From positions 485,106 through 549,105 of the forward strand of contig VZQC01008854.1 of the NCBI GenBank assembly GCA_009823505.1: a DNA stretch of 64,000 nucleotides, written 5' to 3'. How positions within the stretch are numbered: position 1 is the first letter of the stretch; every line of letters starts with the position of its first letter. Made by a program: the position numbers and the translations under genes. The notes under the pieces are model-generated. The model was not told the DNA's origin and did no database searches. It saw only the letters and a program-made list of their open reading frames with translations. Source of the DNA: Rhizomys pruinosus (lineage: Eukaryota; Chordata; Mammalia; Rodentia; Spalacidae). This document shows positions 22,737 through 33,689 of this stretch, one piece after another.

Positions 22737-23360
22737 AACTTGCCAAACATTTTTTTTTTTTTCTGTTCATGTGCACTCTTAAAGCTGCCAGGGTGTGCTG
22801 GGCTTTACTCTCAGGATCAGTTTCTTTCGGACTCCGATTATATGTGAACTAATTGTATTCTATTTATTGCAAGTATTACCAGAAGTGGGTAAAATTGTGC
22901 TTCTGAAAATGTGTCCTGTGCTCTTATACCTGTAAATTCCACAAATAGTAAAAATAAAAAGGACAGCCTTCATTTTCATAAAGACTCTGCACCATTTCTA
23001 AACCAGAAAGGTTTTCTGGTTTTTGTTTGTTTGTTTGTTTGTTTGTTTGTTTTGTGTGTGTGTTTGCTAGAAATACTAAAGAAATAAATGATGCTGTAAG
23101 AAGGTAAAGGAAAAAAAAGAAGGTAAAGGAGTTTCCTGCTTAAAAATATACAGTTAATATTTCCAAGTATGGTAAAAATAAAATAATTTCACACTGATAA
23201 AAGAGAGTGAAAGAAAGTAAGTTGTACTGTATACATATATATGAAATTGTTAAAGAAGAAATTTAATCAATAAAAATGAAAAAAAAAATCATGCATCAAT
23301 TCCAGGATCAAATAGTCTCTACAAAAGTTTAAGATTTAGAATGGTTTTAAAGACTGATAT
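22737..23360. other. Unassigned DNA with a TTTG microsatellite
   Basis: Contains (TTTG)n at 23022-23053 and a short GT run to 23064. An AAGAAGGTAAAGGA segment is duplicated in tandem near 23099-23130. No gene recognised. Confidence 0.6.
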
Positions 23361-23361
23361 T

Positions 23362-23523
23362 TTGGGGGGTTTTTTGTTTGTTTGTTTTGTTTTTGAAACA
23401 AGGTCTCTTTGTAGACTCAGCTGGCCTGGATCTTGCTATGTAGACCAGGCTAGCCTCCATCTCACAAAGATCTGCCTGCTTCTGCCTCTACCTAAGTATT
23501 TGATTAAAGGTGTGTGCCATCAT
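23362..23523 (-). mobile_element. B1 SINE, minus strand, diverged
   Basis: Antisense B1: TTTTTGAAACAAGGTCTC, AGCTGGCCTGGATC, GATCTGCCTGCTTCTGCCTC, GATTAAAGGTGTGTGCCA. Confidence 0.9.
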
Positions 23524-23539
23524 GCTTAGTGATTTTTAA

Positions 23540-23768
23540 TTTTTTAAATTTACTTATTTTTATTTTATATGTATGTTTGTTAAGCCTGTATGTGTGTAAG
23601 TGCACCCATGTTGTGCAGGCAATGCCTGCAGACAGAAGAGGGCATTGGATCACCTGGACCTGGAATTACAGACAGTTGTTAGCCACTATGTGGGTGCTGG
23701 GATTCAAACCCATTTGTTCTGCAAGAACAGCCAGTGCTCTTAATTGATGAGCCATCTCTCCAGTCCCA
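23540..23768 (-). mobile_element. Older B2-type SINE, minus strand
   Basis: Antisense B2-like copy ending GCCATCTCTCCAGTCCC. The repeat GCTTAGTGATTTTTAA at 23524-23539 and 23769-23784 is a target-site duplication taken from the adjacent B1 edge. Confidence 0.9.
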
Positions 23769-23784
23769 GCTTAGTGATTTTTAA

Positions 23785-23992
23785 AAAAATTATGTGGCTA
23801 TGGTGTCTTTGCAGAGACTGTATGTGTGAGTACAGGTAGCTGTAGGGGCCAGCATAGAGCCACCAGTCTTCTAGAGCTGGAGTTACAGGCAGCTGAAAGC
23901 TGCCAGATGTGGGTGCTGAGAACCAAACTCAGGGCCTCTGGCAGAGCAATAAGCACTCTTAATTGCTGAGCCATCACTCTAGCCCTTGAGCT
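23785..23992 (-). mobile_element. B3/B2-type SINE, minus strand, diverged
   Basis: Antisense tRNA-derived SINE: TCTAGAGCTGGAGTTACAGG, GTGGGTGCTGAGAACCAAAC, TTGCTGAGCCATCACTCTAG. Its tail end abuts the neighbouring B2. Confidence 0.8.
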
Positions 23993-24292
23993 TTTAAGGA
24001 CACAGTATAAGTTCTAACTGTTCCTATATGCTGACACCCATATTTGAGCATGTGCCACAAACTGAGGTTCTTGGCCTGCCTTCCACTCATGTTCTCCAGC
24101 ATATCTTGTTTATTTCTTATTTTACTTCATGAGTTCTGTGTGTGCATCATTTCTACCCTTCCTATTCTCCACCCCAACTCCTCTCATTGCCAACCTCACT
24201 TGATGAAAACAAGAAAAAAAAATAAATAAAGACGTCAATGTTCCAAAGAGGAAAGTTGTCTACTTATAATCATATTTAAGCCTCTTGTGTTA

Positions 24293-24440
24293 GCTGAGCA
24301 TGGTAATCCATGTATGTAATTCCAACATCAGGAGACAGAGGCAGGAGGATTGTCACAAGTTTCTGGCTGGCCTGAGCTACATAATGAGCTCCTGTTTAGT
24401 CAGCTATATATAGCAAAAGCCTGTTTGGAAAAAAAAACAA
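24293..24440 (+). mobile_element. Old B1 SINE
   Basis: GCTGAGCATGGTAATCCATG, AGGAGACAGAGGCAGGAGGA, TTTCTGGCTGGCCTGAGCTA, followed by an A-rich tail. Confidence 0.82.
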
Positions 24441-24446
24441 ACAAAC

Positions 24447-24665
24447 ATGGTGCTAAAGAGATAGCTGAACAGATAAGGGCACTGTGTTGTCTTGGAGGGG
24501 ACCTGGGTTTGAGTCCCAGAATACCCATGGCATCTAATATCCATCCATATCTCCAGTTCCAAGGGATCCATCCATCACTGTCTTCTGACCTCTGTACTGC
24601 ATGACATGGGTGCATTTACATACATGCAGGGAATATACTCATTCATGTAAAATAATAAATAAAAT
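24447..24665 (+). mobile_element. Old B2 SINE
   Basis: GGTGCTAAAGAGATAGCTGA, GGACCTGGGTTTGAGTCCCA, TCTTCTGACCTCTGTACTGC, ending in an AATAAATAAAAT tail. More diverged than the TSD-bearing copies. Confidence 0.85.
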
Positions 24666-25595
24666 ATATTGTTAAAACCTATAAACATAGGTATAATAAA
24701 TAAAGCCCTTGGCCTATAGTTATTTCCACCTATTTTATTTATTCATTATTGTCTATGTCACCTTCTTTCTTCTCCTCTACCCCCCAAGCCTGTGGAGGAA
24801 TCTAAGATACAAATCTGTCAAATTTGTAATTCTCAAGTGTTAGTGTTCTATTATTAAACCATTTTGTTACAGGGATCAGAGTTTATCTGCACAATAGCTT
24901 CAGATTCTTTAATTTTCTAAGGCATTGACAGGACTGAAGAAACATGTCAGACTAGCCTGGGAAATCCCTGACATTGAGAAAGTCAGACAATGTTTTGAAA
25001 AAAAAATTATAAAGATGATTAACCACAATATTACATTTTTATCTTCCAATCTCTTCCTAATTCTTCTTATCCTCCTATCACCTTGGAAACACAGATAATA
25101 AAAGAAAAGAATGGTTTCTGGTACTTATCTAGTCTAAGAGCTTTTGTATTCTTTAGTGCACCATAATTACAGTCCTGACAAATAAGCTATGACTTGATCA
25201 CTCCAGTCGAGGAATTCAACATCCCCATGCCCCCATACTTTGAATGTTAAAGTGAAGAAACCTGCATTCTTCTTCTTTATCCAGACATTTGTATACAGGA
25301 AACTGGTTCCAAAAAGAAAACTAGAGACCACAAAGAGACATTTTGAAGTGATTATGTGGAAAGGGGGTTATATGTACCCATTTTATACCTACATGATGAG
25401 TTGATTTTGAGGATGAAATGTCAGGTCCTCAGAGTAATACGGATAAGGGGCATATTTACCTTTGTCCATTGCTTCCACTTTACTGTCCTTCTCTTTTACC
25501 CTCACTCTTCCAATTAGATTTGAATGTGCTTTTGTTTCTTTGCAGTAGCTACTGCTGCTGATGTCTTAATTCTGAAGATACAGCTTTCTGAAAAG
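24666..25595. other. Unassigned single-copy DNA
   Basis: No repeat landmark or exon I can support. Confidence 0.4.
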
Positions 25596-25599
25596 GAAC

Positions 25600-26655
25600 A
25601 GCCTTAATGGTCAAACCCAACCTTAAAGCTTAATGACCACAACAATTGGCACAACAAGCTACCTCTATTGGTGCAGTAGTGGAACTGTTATCTGGAGGGG
25701 GTGGGAATCAACAGATACCTAATTGGGCTTAAAGCCTTTTAATGGGAGTGAACTCAGGGGTGGAACTGTAAACTCATCCAAATATATGGCTAGAGAGGAC
25801 ATAGATCTTAGTGAAATCACTAGCTCTAGATAAATAAAATTTCTAAACATAAGCTAAGCATAGAATCTTATATTTATAGACAAGGATACCGTGCACCACT
25901 CATCATGAAAGGTTATTTTTGCAACAAATGGGGGCTACTGCAGAGTTTACAACTGGTCAGACACAGAGAATATATGTCTGACAGATGCCCAGTCCTAGGT
26001 GACACATCTACAGTTGAACCTCTGTACCTATAGGCTCATGGAATATAGCAAAATGAAGGATAGAGAGAGAGAACTAATCCATCTCTCAACCCTCTCCAGT
26101 GGAGCTTCCTTACACAACAGCGTGTGATGCACATTGAAGGCCACAATTGGCCAAGTTTGGGGGAATTAGAGACTGGAGAGTGTGTGTCCCTGGATAGGAC
26201 TCCCGTATTGAATCTCACTCACCCACAATTCAGGGACCATTGTGGAAAAGGAGGTGGACAGATCATAAGAGTCAAGGCTTGTTCATGGATGCAGGGGAGC
26301 AGAGGTTTTTAGGTCACTGGAAGCTTGCACATGTGGCAATGGTGGCATTGAGCACAGGACTCATGCAGAAGGAAGGAGAGAAGTAGGTGATGGGCCAGCC
26401 CTCGGCTGAGAACTATCAGAGACGGTTACTGGGTGAGGGAGAGTATGCCTTATGTATGATCTCTAGAGGGGCTAACTAGACTCAAATGGATGAATTTGCA
26501 CCGAGGGACATCTGGTACAAATGCTTGACTCGACAGGATTTAACATGTATGGCGGAATGCATGAGGTCTGTTGAGGGGTTGGAGGGGCATAGATGGGGGA
26601 TGGGGTCTAAATTTGATGAAGAACTGTCATATGAAATTACAAAAACTCAAATTTT
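25600..26655 (+). mobile_element. Old rodent L1 3' UTR
   Basis: Non-coding L1 3' UTR. The segment 25870-26230 parallels 54150-54500: GCACCACTCATCATGAAAG, TTTTTGCAACAAATGGGG, TCAGGGACCATTGTGGAA. The end (26470-26650) has CAAATGGATGAATTTGCAC, a GCGGAATGCATGAGGTCTG motif and a G-rich tract, as in other L1 ends here. Frames at 26036-26716 are accidental. Confidence 0.72.
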
Positions 26656-26667
26656 TTTGTCTTTTTT

Positions 26668-26880
26668 AAAAATTTTGTTTATTTTTTATGTGTATGAATG
26701 TACTGTCTGCATGTAGGTTTGTGCACCCGTGTTGTGCAATGCCACGGAGGTCAGAAGAGGGTGTCGGGTTCCCCTGGAACTGGAGTTAAAGACAAATCTC
26801 AGCTGCCATGTGGGTGCTGGGGATCGAACCCAGGTCCTCTGCAAGAGCAGTCAGTGCTCTTAACCACATCTCTCCAGCCC
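26668..26880 (-). mobile_element. B2 SINE, minus strand
   Basis: Antisense B2 lacking the internal duplication; a few bases of the left box are deleted (TTAACCACATCTCTCCAG). An imperfect TGTC-plus-T-run repeat flanks it (26658 and 26881). Confidence 0.9.
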
Positions 26881-26977
26881 TGTCTCTTTTTTTTCTTTTG
26901 AGACAGGGCCTCCCTGTAGCCCCAGCTGTGCTGGAACTCACTCTGTAGACCACACTGGCCTTGAACTCACAGAGATC

Positions 26978-27854
26978 TGTATCTGTAGGAAGCTTTCTTT
27001 GTTTTTGTTTGTTTGTTTTGTTTTGTTTATTTTTATTTATTTATTTATTTTTTTTTGTCTTTTTGAGACAGGGTCTCCCTGTAGCTCTGGCTGTCCTGGA
27101 ACTCACTCTGTAGACCAGACTGGCCTTGAACTCACAGAGATCCACCTTCCTCTGCCTCCCAAGTGCTAGGATTAAAGGCGTGCACACCACCATGCCTCTT
27201 TGTAACAAACAGGTACCACAAGGCTCTGCTAAGGGGAGGGGAACACAGTACCTGCCCACAGCCACTCTAAGGAACTGGCCACTTGGCACAGAGACCAGCC
27301 CGGCCTGAGAGGTACTTCCACCTCAGGCCCTTATCCTGGGACAAGGAGACATGTTTTCCCTCTCTTGGCCGTGACTTCCCACCTGCCTAGAGACTGCTGA
27401 CCCCTGGACAGGAATTTCAGGTTGATGGCTGATGGCCTATCTTCAGCCTATGTCCACTCACAACACCAGCTATCCAGGTTGGTGGTCCACACTGGGGCCT
27501 CTTTCCAACCCATTGGCCACCCAAAGGAAATGCAGGCCTGCTTTGGCCTGTATGCATGCAAAAAAATTAAAAATGACAGCCAGGAATTCTGTAATGATGT
27601 TAATGAAGAATTCGATTTATTACCTGCTACAGCCTGCTTTTATAAGCCAAATGATGTCAGTTCCCAGAGCCAATCACAGCCCCCCAATTCCGCACCACTG
27701 CACACTGCCGTCCCACCCAACATCACGCACCTAGGTCACGCTGTTTGCTCCTCCTTGGGGTGGGATCAGAGAGATCCCCTGACTCCCATCCACATGGTGC
27801 CCTGAGGGGTGCTAGCTGAGAACTAGCCCCCAATTCAAACTGGATCTTCCTACA
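26978..27854 (-). mobile_element. Solo LTR of an endogenous retrovirus, minus strand, carrying a B1
   Basis: Begins TGTATCTGTAGGAAG and ends CTTCCTACA, so termini are TG...CA with matching TGTAGGAAG/CTTCCTACA ends. A 6-bp GAGATC duplication flanks it (26972-26977, 27855-27860), as expected for class II (ERVK-type) integrases. On the minus strand it shows GATTGG (CCAAT complement, about 27670), TTATAAAAG (27638-27647) and AATAAA (27615-27620) in U3-to-R order. Without the internal B1 (27047-27197) it is about 0.7 kb. There are no internal viral genes. Frames at 27422-27805 are non-coding read-through. The exact ERV family is not recognised. Confidence 0.82.
27047..27197 (-). mobile_element. 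B1 SINE, minus strand, inside the solo LTR
   Basis: Full antisense B1: TTTTTGAGACAGGGTCTCCC to GGCGTGCACACCACCATGCC, preceded by a long T/G-rich tail region (27001-27056). Imperfect flanking repeat around TCTTTGT. Confidence 0.93.
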
Positions 27855-27912
27855 GAGATCCTGCCTCTGCCTCCTGAGTGCTAGGCTAGGATTAAAGGTG
27901 CCTGGCTTAAAG

Positions 27913-28009
27913 ACAGTTCTTAACCGCCATGTGGGTGCTGGGAATCAAACCTGGGTCCTCTGCAAGAGCAGTTGGTGCTCTTAACTGCTGAGCAATCTGT
28001 CCAGCCCCA
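27913..28009 (-). mobile_element. B2 SINE fragment, minus strand
   Basis: The tRNA-related half of an antisense B2: TTCTTAACCGCCATGTGGGT to GAGCAATCTGTCCAGCCCC. The tail half is missing. Confidence 0.9.
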
Positions 28010-30350
28010 ATAATTTTTTTAAAAAAGTTTTTCTACTCTAAATTGAATATAATTGGCAGGATACATCTATACATAAACACTAAGCCTTCACAATTGACTT
28101 GGTGTTGGTTTCAACATTTTTTAAGTATTTAACAGGTCAGAAATTCCTATTGTGGAATTCACTGTCCACCTATTCAGGAGCTTCCATATGTCAGTTACCT
28201 CCCAGTGCAAGACTTGAGCACACTCTTCTCCATGCACTGTTCTTATGAATACTCACTGGATGGCTCACCTGTTTTCTGTCTCCTGGGCATTTTCTGTGAA
28301 CACTCATCAGCACTATCTATTGAAGTTCCTCTGTTGAAAGTAATTAAGGTATCAAGGCAAATTTAATTTTGCCAAAGTCTAGGGATGCAAAGAGTTACAA
28401 GGAAGTTCTGAGTAATAAGTGTAGAGCCTTCAATCATGTGCTGACATAATAAATGTTTAACAGAGGCATTGTGAATTGTTAGGGTTATGGTCTTGCCTGG
28501 GTGCTTCATTCTGAACAAGGGAGAAGTGGTCCCCATCACATGAACTGCTAATGAGCAGAATAAATTACCTCACCAAAGCACGGCTATTTTAATTTTTCTT
28601 GATTTTATGCAGTACAGAGAGTGCCAAAGAACAAAACTTTCTATTGAAATACCGTCTATATCTTACCTCTTTTACAATAAATGCAGTTCAAAAAATATTT
28701 CACTTGTTCAATAATCAGTTTCTAAAGACTTTTAAGCCAGCTTATATGTGTGAAACTGAAGTTAAACCCTGAGATATTGACTGAGGGGTTCAGTCTCCAG
28801 AGAGCTGTTCAGGAAGCTGTGCTTTCACTTCTTGGGATTCTTCCTTGGTACACCCAAATCTTTTTGTCTAAATCTGACAATACTGCTGCTTCTTGCCTTG
28901 AGCTTTGCCCTGTAATTTTCAACTTCTCCCGTTTTATTTTCAGATTTGACCCTGTCTTTCCATGATTTAGCTAGCTCATAAATCATCCCCCCGCCTTAAT
29001 CTTTAGCTACCCTGCTGCTTACCTAGTCCTATTACCGGCAGGCTGTCCTAGGAGGTGACTTAATAGAATACTGTATTTTCCTGCCTTTGTCCATGTTCAC
29101 ACCCGGTCCACTGTCCTCTGTAGCATCGCTGACTCTCCTAGAGCTTAAATTGGGTTAAGAAGAAAGCCGACCTCCAGAAACCTAGCATCTTGTTCCTTTA
29201 TTGTAAGCAGTGCAAGGAGAATAAGGTACATGGACACCCCAGAGGATTCCCTGTCCTGGACTCCATGCAGGAAAACCATGTATCAGAAAATGAAACAAGG
29301 CCAAGACTTGTACCTAGTCTCTATAGACTGTGTTTATTTGTTAATTAGAAAAACATGCCAATCCAAACAAACTTCACAACAGAAGCCTTGGCCCCTTTCA
29401 CACAGTTGAAAAATGATGATAAAGTGCTATGTCTACGGATTTCTCAGGTTGCATATGCCATGGGGGATTCTGGAGCCATGGAAGCATTATGCAGTTGATG
29501 GAGAGGCTTAGAAACAGTGAGAGTCCTCCAGCTGTAACTTAAAGGAAAATTTCTGGGCACTGGTTAGAATAGAGAGACCAACCAGGCCAAATATTCTTAA
29601 GCAAAAGAGAGAAGAAGACAAGCTGGCTGTGTGGGCAGGCTGATGTCCCCAAATGCCCTCCATATCCACATTGTACCTGAGAACACCATGGATGCAAGTT
29701 CAAGTATGAAAATTCCTGGCACTTGTTCCTAGTCAGCATTCAGCTTCCTTTCAATTTTATTTTTGAAGAGTTGTTCTTATTATCGTTATCTTTACATTAT
29801 GAGAAGACTTTCAAATGCCAAATAAATGTCTTTATAATTTAATAAGCCAAAGACTACAGTGCTGCAAGAGGAGAGAATGCTGCAAAGCAAATAAAGTAGG
29901 GGCCTTAAGAATTTGTGGCCTTACATAGGCAATAATAAGCATTTGCAGGATATCTCTGTTAACAGTTTTAGAACCCTGCAGACTGTTGGAAACTTCCAGG
30001 GAGAAGTCTTGGTTGATTAAATACATTTAAGTTATATCAATTTCAGATGCTAGTACAGTTACATCTGTTCATACTGAGCTCTCAGTCACATGCTGAGCAT
30101 CTGTGCCTGTGCCATTGGAGCAAGCTGCAAAGAGCTTGCTGGAGGCAGAGTGGGCACAAAAGACATTCTTTTCAAACTACTGGAGCTGTGTGCTCTGGTC
30201 CCTGCCCTCCAATTCTGACCACAGAGGGGAAGATGCAGAAGTTATTTTACTTCCCCTATTGTTAAAAACTAGAAATGAAAGACTGGGATATTAAAAAAAA
30301 TCATTGCATGTGTAGGTAAAATTAAAAGTGACCACATGCGTGCCCACAGA
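28010..30350. other. Unique, repeat-poor DNA
   Basis: The longest stretch without a repeat I can name (2.3 kb). Frames at 28750-28965, 29539-29739, 29832-30026 and 30047-30294 are short and lack domains or convincing splice context. I cannot support an exon. Confidence 0.4.
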
Positions 30351-30399
30351 AAAGCCCAGGAAATAGCCAGGAAGAACTTAAATTTATACCTCAGGCTAA

Positions 30400-31200
30400 T
30401 CCTTAGACAGAGATGACCTACAAAGTGCTGAAAGAAACAACTGCCATGTGAGTCCTATATTTGGAAAAACTATCCTTCAAAGTGAAGCCGAAATGAAGAC
30501 ATTCCCAAATAAAAATAAGTTTGTTACCAGGAGATTTTAATGCTCATGGGTGTCCTAGTTGTTCAGATGAAAAGAAACTAAAAATCTCATGAAGATTCAA
30601 AGATTGGCAAAAGCATAAATACATAAGACTATAAAATCCAACTGTGTTACACTAATGGCTTGTAACGTTACTACTTCTATATAATTTAAGAGATTACTAC
30701 ATTTTATAAACAACTGTTAGTCTAAAAGCTAGTACTGCTATAACTGAAGACTCCAGATTTCAGTTTCTGGATAAGTTGAGAATAAATGAATAAAGTTTGG
30801 GGGCACATAACATATGAAGATATAATTTTGTGGTGTTAATCTTTGAAAGAAGAGGACAAGAACTATAAAGAAGCAAAATTTTATGTATTATTGAATTGAA
30901 GATACTGCAAATCCAAATTAGAAGGCCTGTAACTGCAGGACGGAAAGTATAATCCCCATGGTAACCAGTGAGAAAATAGATAATAGAAGTCAAATGTGAT
31001 GTGAATTTAAGCATTTCACTACAGAAATTAATTGAATATTTAAAAAGCACAGCAATTCAAAAAAAAAAAAAAGAGAGGGAGGAAAGGCTGTGACATGTGT
31101 AGACGGGAAGGGAAATGACTCCAGTTAATTCCTCCTTATCATCAATTACTGTGAATATAAATGTATCGCTACATTCATAAGATGAATGTGAGAATATAAA
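30400..31200 (+). mobile_element. Ancient mammalian L1M/HAL1-like fragment
   Basis: Resembles the ORF1 C-terminus and following region of old mammalian L1: AAAGTGCTGAAAGAAACAAC, AAACTATCCTTCAAAGTGAA, GAAGACATTCCCAAATAAAA, TTTGTTACCAGGAG, then TAATCCCCATGGTAACCAGT and an A-rich block near 31060. Much diverged. Confidence 0.65.
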
Positions 31201-31399
31201 AATCACACCACAGGCAGTGTTTGGAGCTGGCACTCACAAGAGGATGAAGAAGTGTGACCTCAAGGCACGCCCTCTTAATCTATTGCAGCTCCCTCCCCAA
31301 GCGGATCTCACAATACAAGCTCTCACTATACCAGTTTGATGGTAGAAAATCTGAAAGTGCCATAGTTTCACATTTAAAGCCACATAAAAGTTGTATTCT

Positions 31400-32255
31400 T
31401 TGAGTAAATAAAATTTGTCTTTATTTATTTTTGCTAGGGAGTAATCATCAATTGGAGTTAAGGCCTGCTCACTGGGAGGAAATTCATGCATGGTACTGTA
31501 AACATAGCCAAGTACACACACACACCGCTGAAGAGGTCATAGGCCCCAGAGAAGAATACAAGGGAACAATGTTCTTTGGAAACAACAGGAGAGATGCACA
31601 TATGAACCCATAGCTCTTGTACAGTGTGTACAGTACCTGTGCAAGTCCAAGTCAGGCAGGATCAGCATGGAGCAGGGAGGTGGGCAAGAAGCTTCAACCC
31701 TAGCTGAGGAACTACTGGCAATTGATAGCTTCTGGTAGGGAGAAAGTCCATTTTCTTTCAGGGTGTGAAGATGGGTAGGTTGATTGGGCTCTAGGGGATA
31801 AATGCACATCCAAAAGTATTCGAACACAATTAGACTTGATAGGCATTTAAAAAAAAAAAAGAATGGATGACACAACTAAAACAACAACAAAAAGACTCAA
31901 ATAGTACGCTTCTGCCCAAAACAGTAAACTTCCACATTGAAAAATTTATGAAAGACTGAGAAAAAAGATGCAAGACACCTATGGCAGAATGCATGAGTTC
32001 TGGTGGGATGAGGAACAAGGAAGGGGGAGGGGTCTAAACTTAATTAAGAAATTTAATTAAGAAATGTTGCATGGAATGCACAAAACTTCAATAAAAACTA
32101 AAAAAGAATAGATTAAAAAAGAATGGATGACATGAAGTGAGGGGGATAGGGAGTTCTTAAAGGGGATGGGGTAGGGTTCTGAAAGCCAGGGTCTCAAAAT
32201 GATCAAAATATATTATATGATAAATATATTATTTTAAAAAAAACAAAAATACACA
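31400..32255 (+). mobile_element. Rodent L1 3' UTR interrupted by a younger L1 3' end
   Basis: Older L1 3' UTR: AAGGCCTGCTCACTGGGAGG, TTCATGCATGGTACTGTAAA, AGGTCATAGGCCCCAGAG, CAATTGATAGCTTCTGGTAG. The same blocks occur around the element at 33.7-37.4 kb. It resumes after the younger fragment (31873-32114) and ends with TGATCAAAATATATTA and an AT-rich tail near 32250. Confidence 0.75.
31873..32114 (+). mobile_element. Short young L1 3' end with perfect 18-bp target-site duplication
   Basis: Severely 5'-truncated L1 consisting of 3' UTR only: the terminal block with GAAAAAAGATGCAAGAC, GGCAGAATGCATGAG, GGAAGGGGGAGGGG, then TTCAATAAAAACTAAAAA. The 18-bp AAAAAAGAATGGATGACA occurs at 31855-31872 and 32115-32132. 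Confidence 0.9.
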
Positions 32256-32269
32256 TAATAAACATTTTA

Positions 32270-32431
32270 TTTTATTTATTTATTTTTGGTCTTTTTGAGA
32301 CAGGGTCTCCCTGTAGCCCCAGCTGTCCTGGAACTCACTCTGTAGACCAGGCTAGCTTGAACTCACAAAGATCCACCTGCCTCTGCCTCCCAAGTGCTAG
32401 GATTAAAGGCATGTGCCACCACACCTGGCAG
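32270..32431 (-). mobile_element. B1 SINE, minus strand
   Basis: Antisense full-length B1 (TTTTTGAGACAGGGTCTCCC to CATGTGCCACCACACCTGGC). TAAACATTTTA flanks it at 32259-32269 and 32432-32442. Confidence 0.95.
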
Positions 32432-32591
32432 TAAACATTTTAAAAACTGTTCAATATTCTCAGCTATTAGAGAAATGCAGATTAAAACTACTTAAAGATG
32501 CCACCTCACCTTAGGCAGAATGGCCATCATCAGACTTACAAGGAGTGCTGGCATGGATGTGGGAAAGGGGATGCTGCTTGTGGAAGTGCAG

Positions 32592-32827
32592 ACTAGTGCA
32601 GCTGCTCTTAAGGGAGAGACTCTAGATAGAGTGACTAGACTCCAGTGGATGAACTTGCACTGAGGGACATCTGGGTACAAATGCTTGACCTGATAGGACT
32701 TAACATATATGACAGACTGCATGAAATCTGATTGGAGTGGTGGCTATGGGTGGAACAGATGGGGGAGGGATTCTAATTGATTATAATCTATTCTGTGAAA
32801 TGCACAAGAACTCAATAAAGTACACAT
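32592..32827 (+). mobile_element. L1 3' end nested in older L1 ORF2
   Basis: GACTAGACTCCAGTGGATGA, ATCTGGGTACAAATGCTTGA, GACAGACTGCATGAAATCTG, GGGGGAGGGATTCTAATTGA and ACTCAATAAAG in order. Same terminal block as 26.5 and 63.6 kb. Its upstream edge inside the ORF2 is approximate. Confidence 0.78.
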
Positions 32828-32842
32828 TAAAAACAAACAAGA

Positions 32843-32999
32843 TATCTGGGTATGGTGGCGCACACCTTTAATCCTAGCACTTGGGAGACAGAGGCAGGTG
32901 GATCTTTGTAAGTTCAAGGCCAGCCTGGTCTACAGAGTGAGTTCCAGGACAGCTGGGGCTACAGGGAGACCCTGTCCTGAAAAGACCAAAAAATATATT
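32843..32999 (+). mobile_element. B1 SINE with 15-bp target-site duplication
   Basis: TATCTGGGTATGGTGGCGCA to an A-rich tail. TAAAAACAAACAAGA flanks it at 32828-32842 and 33000-33014. Confidence 0.95.
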
Positions 33000-33689
33000 T
33001 AAAAACAAACAAGAAACAGAGCCACCATATGACCCAGTTATATTCGTGAGCTCATACCTAAAGGTCTTTGTATCTTACTACAGACATGTTGCGCATCCAA
33101 GTTCATCGCTGTCCTATTCACAATATCCAGCAAAAGGAATCAATCTAGATGTCCTGGATAGTGAAAACATGATACACATACACAATGCAGTAGTACTCAG
33201 CTGAAAGAAAACAAAATCTTAAAATTTGCAGGTAAATGAATGTAACTGGAAAAAAATATCCTAAGTCAGGTCACCCAGGCCCAGAAAGACGACTGACACA
33301 TGTTCACTCTCATATGAGGATCTTCAATTCTTTTGCTTCATGTGTTTAGCATAGAGTACATGTGGAGGCTATGATCATACAACACAAATAAAAATGTACA
33401 ATAGGAAGGGCTAGAAAACATGCAACATGAAGTAACAGGGGAGGGTATTGGGAGGTAAAGTTTTAGGCATAAATGGAAATGGGGATGGGGAAATTAGGGG
33501 TGGGTGAGTTAGACAAAACAAGGGGAGGTATGGGAGGGTATGGATGAGGGAGAGGGTATTAAGATGATTAAGATGTTTGTATGAAATACACAGAAATTCA
33601 ATAAAAATACAAAATTATAACCAAGATTTCAAAAAGTACAAAACAAATTTAAGAAAGATACACATATAAACCTTATGAGACACACTAGT

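Larger units (their letters stand above)
26886..27911 (-). mobile_element. B1 SINE split in two by a solo LTR
   Basis: The right part of an antisense B1 is at 26886-26977 (GAGACAGGGCCTCCCTGTAG to TTGAACTCACAGAGATC). Its missing left part resumes at 27855-27911 (GAGATCCTGCCTCTGCCTCC to GGTGCCTGGC). The intervening 877 bp is the LTR listed next. GAGATC is present on both sides. Confidence 0.88.
32445..33625 (+). mobile_element. Old L1 ORF2 end and 3' UTR with nested insertions
   Basis: Decayed ORF2 C-terminus: GAGAAATGCAGATTAAAACT at 32470, GTGGAAGTGCAGACTAGTGC at 32580. It is interrupted, then resumes at 33016 with AGAGCCACCATATGACCCAG and continues through GCAGTAGTACTCAGCTGAAA and AAATTTGCAGGTAAATGAAT to an L1 3' end with G-rich tracts (33436-33560) and TTCAATAAAAATAC near 33598. 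Nested inside are an L1 3' end (about 32592-32827) and a B1 (32843-32999). Confidence 0.82.

Noticed and set aside
27422..27805. 127-codon frame as a gene or viral protein
   Set aside because: It falls wholly inside the solo LTR and runs opposite to the LTR's promoter-like motifs.
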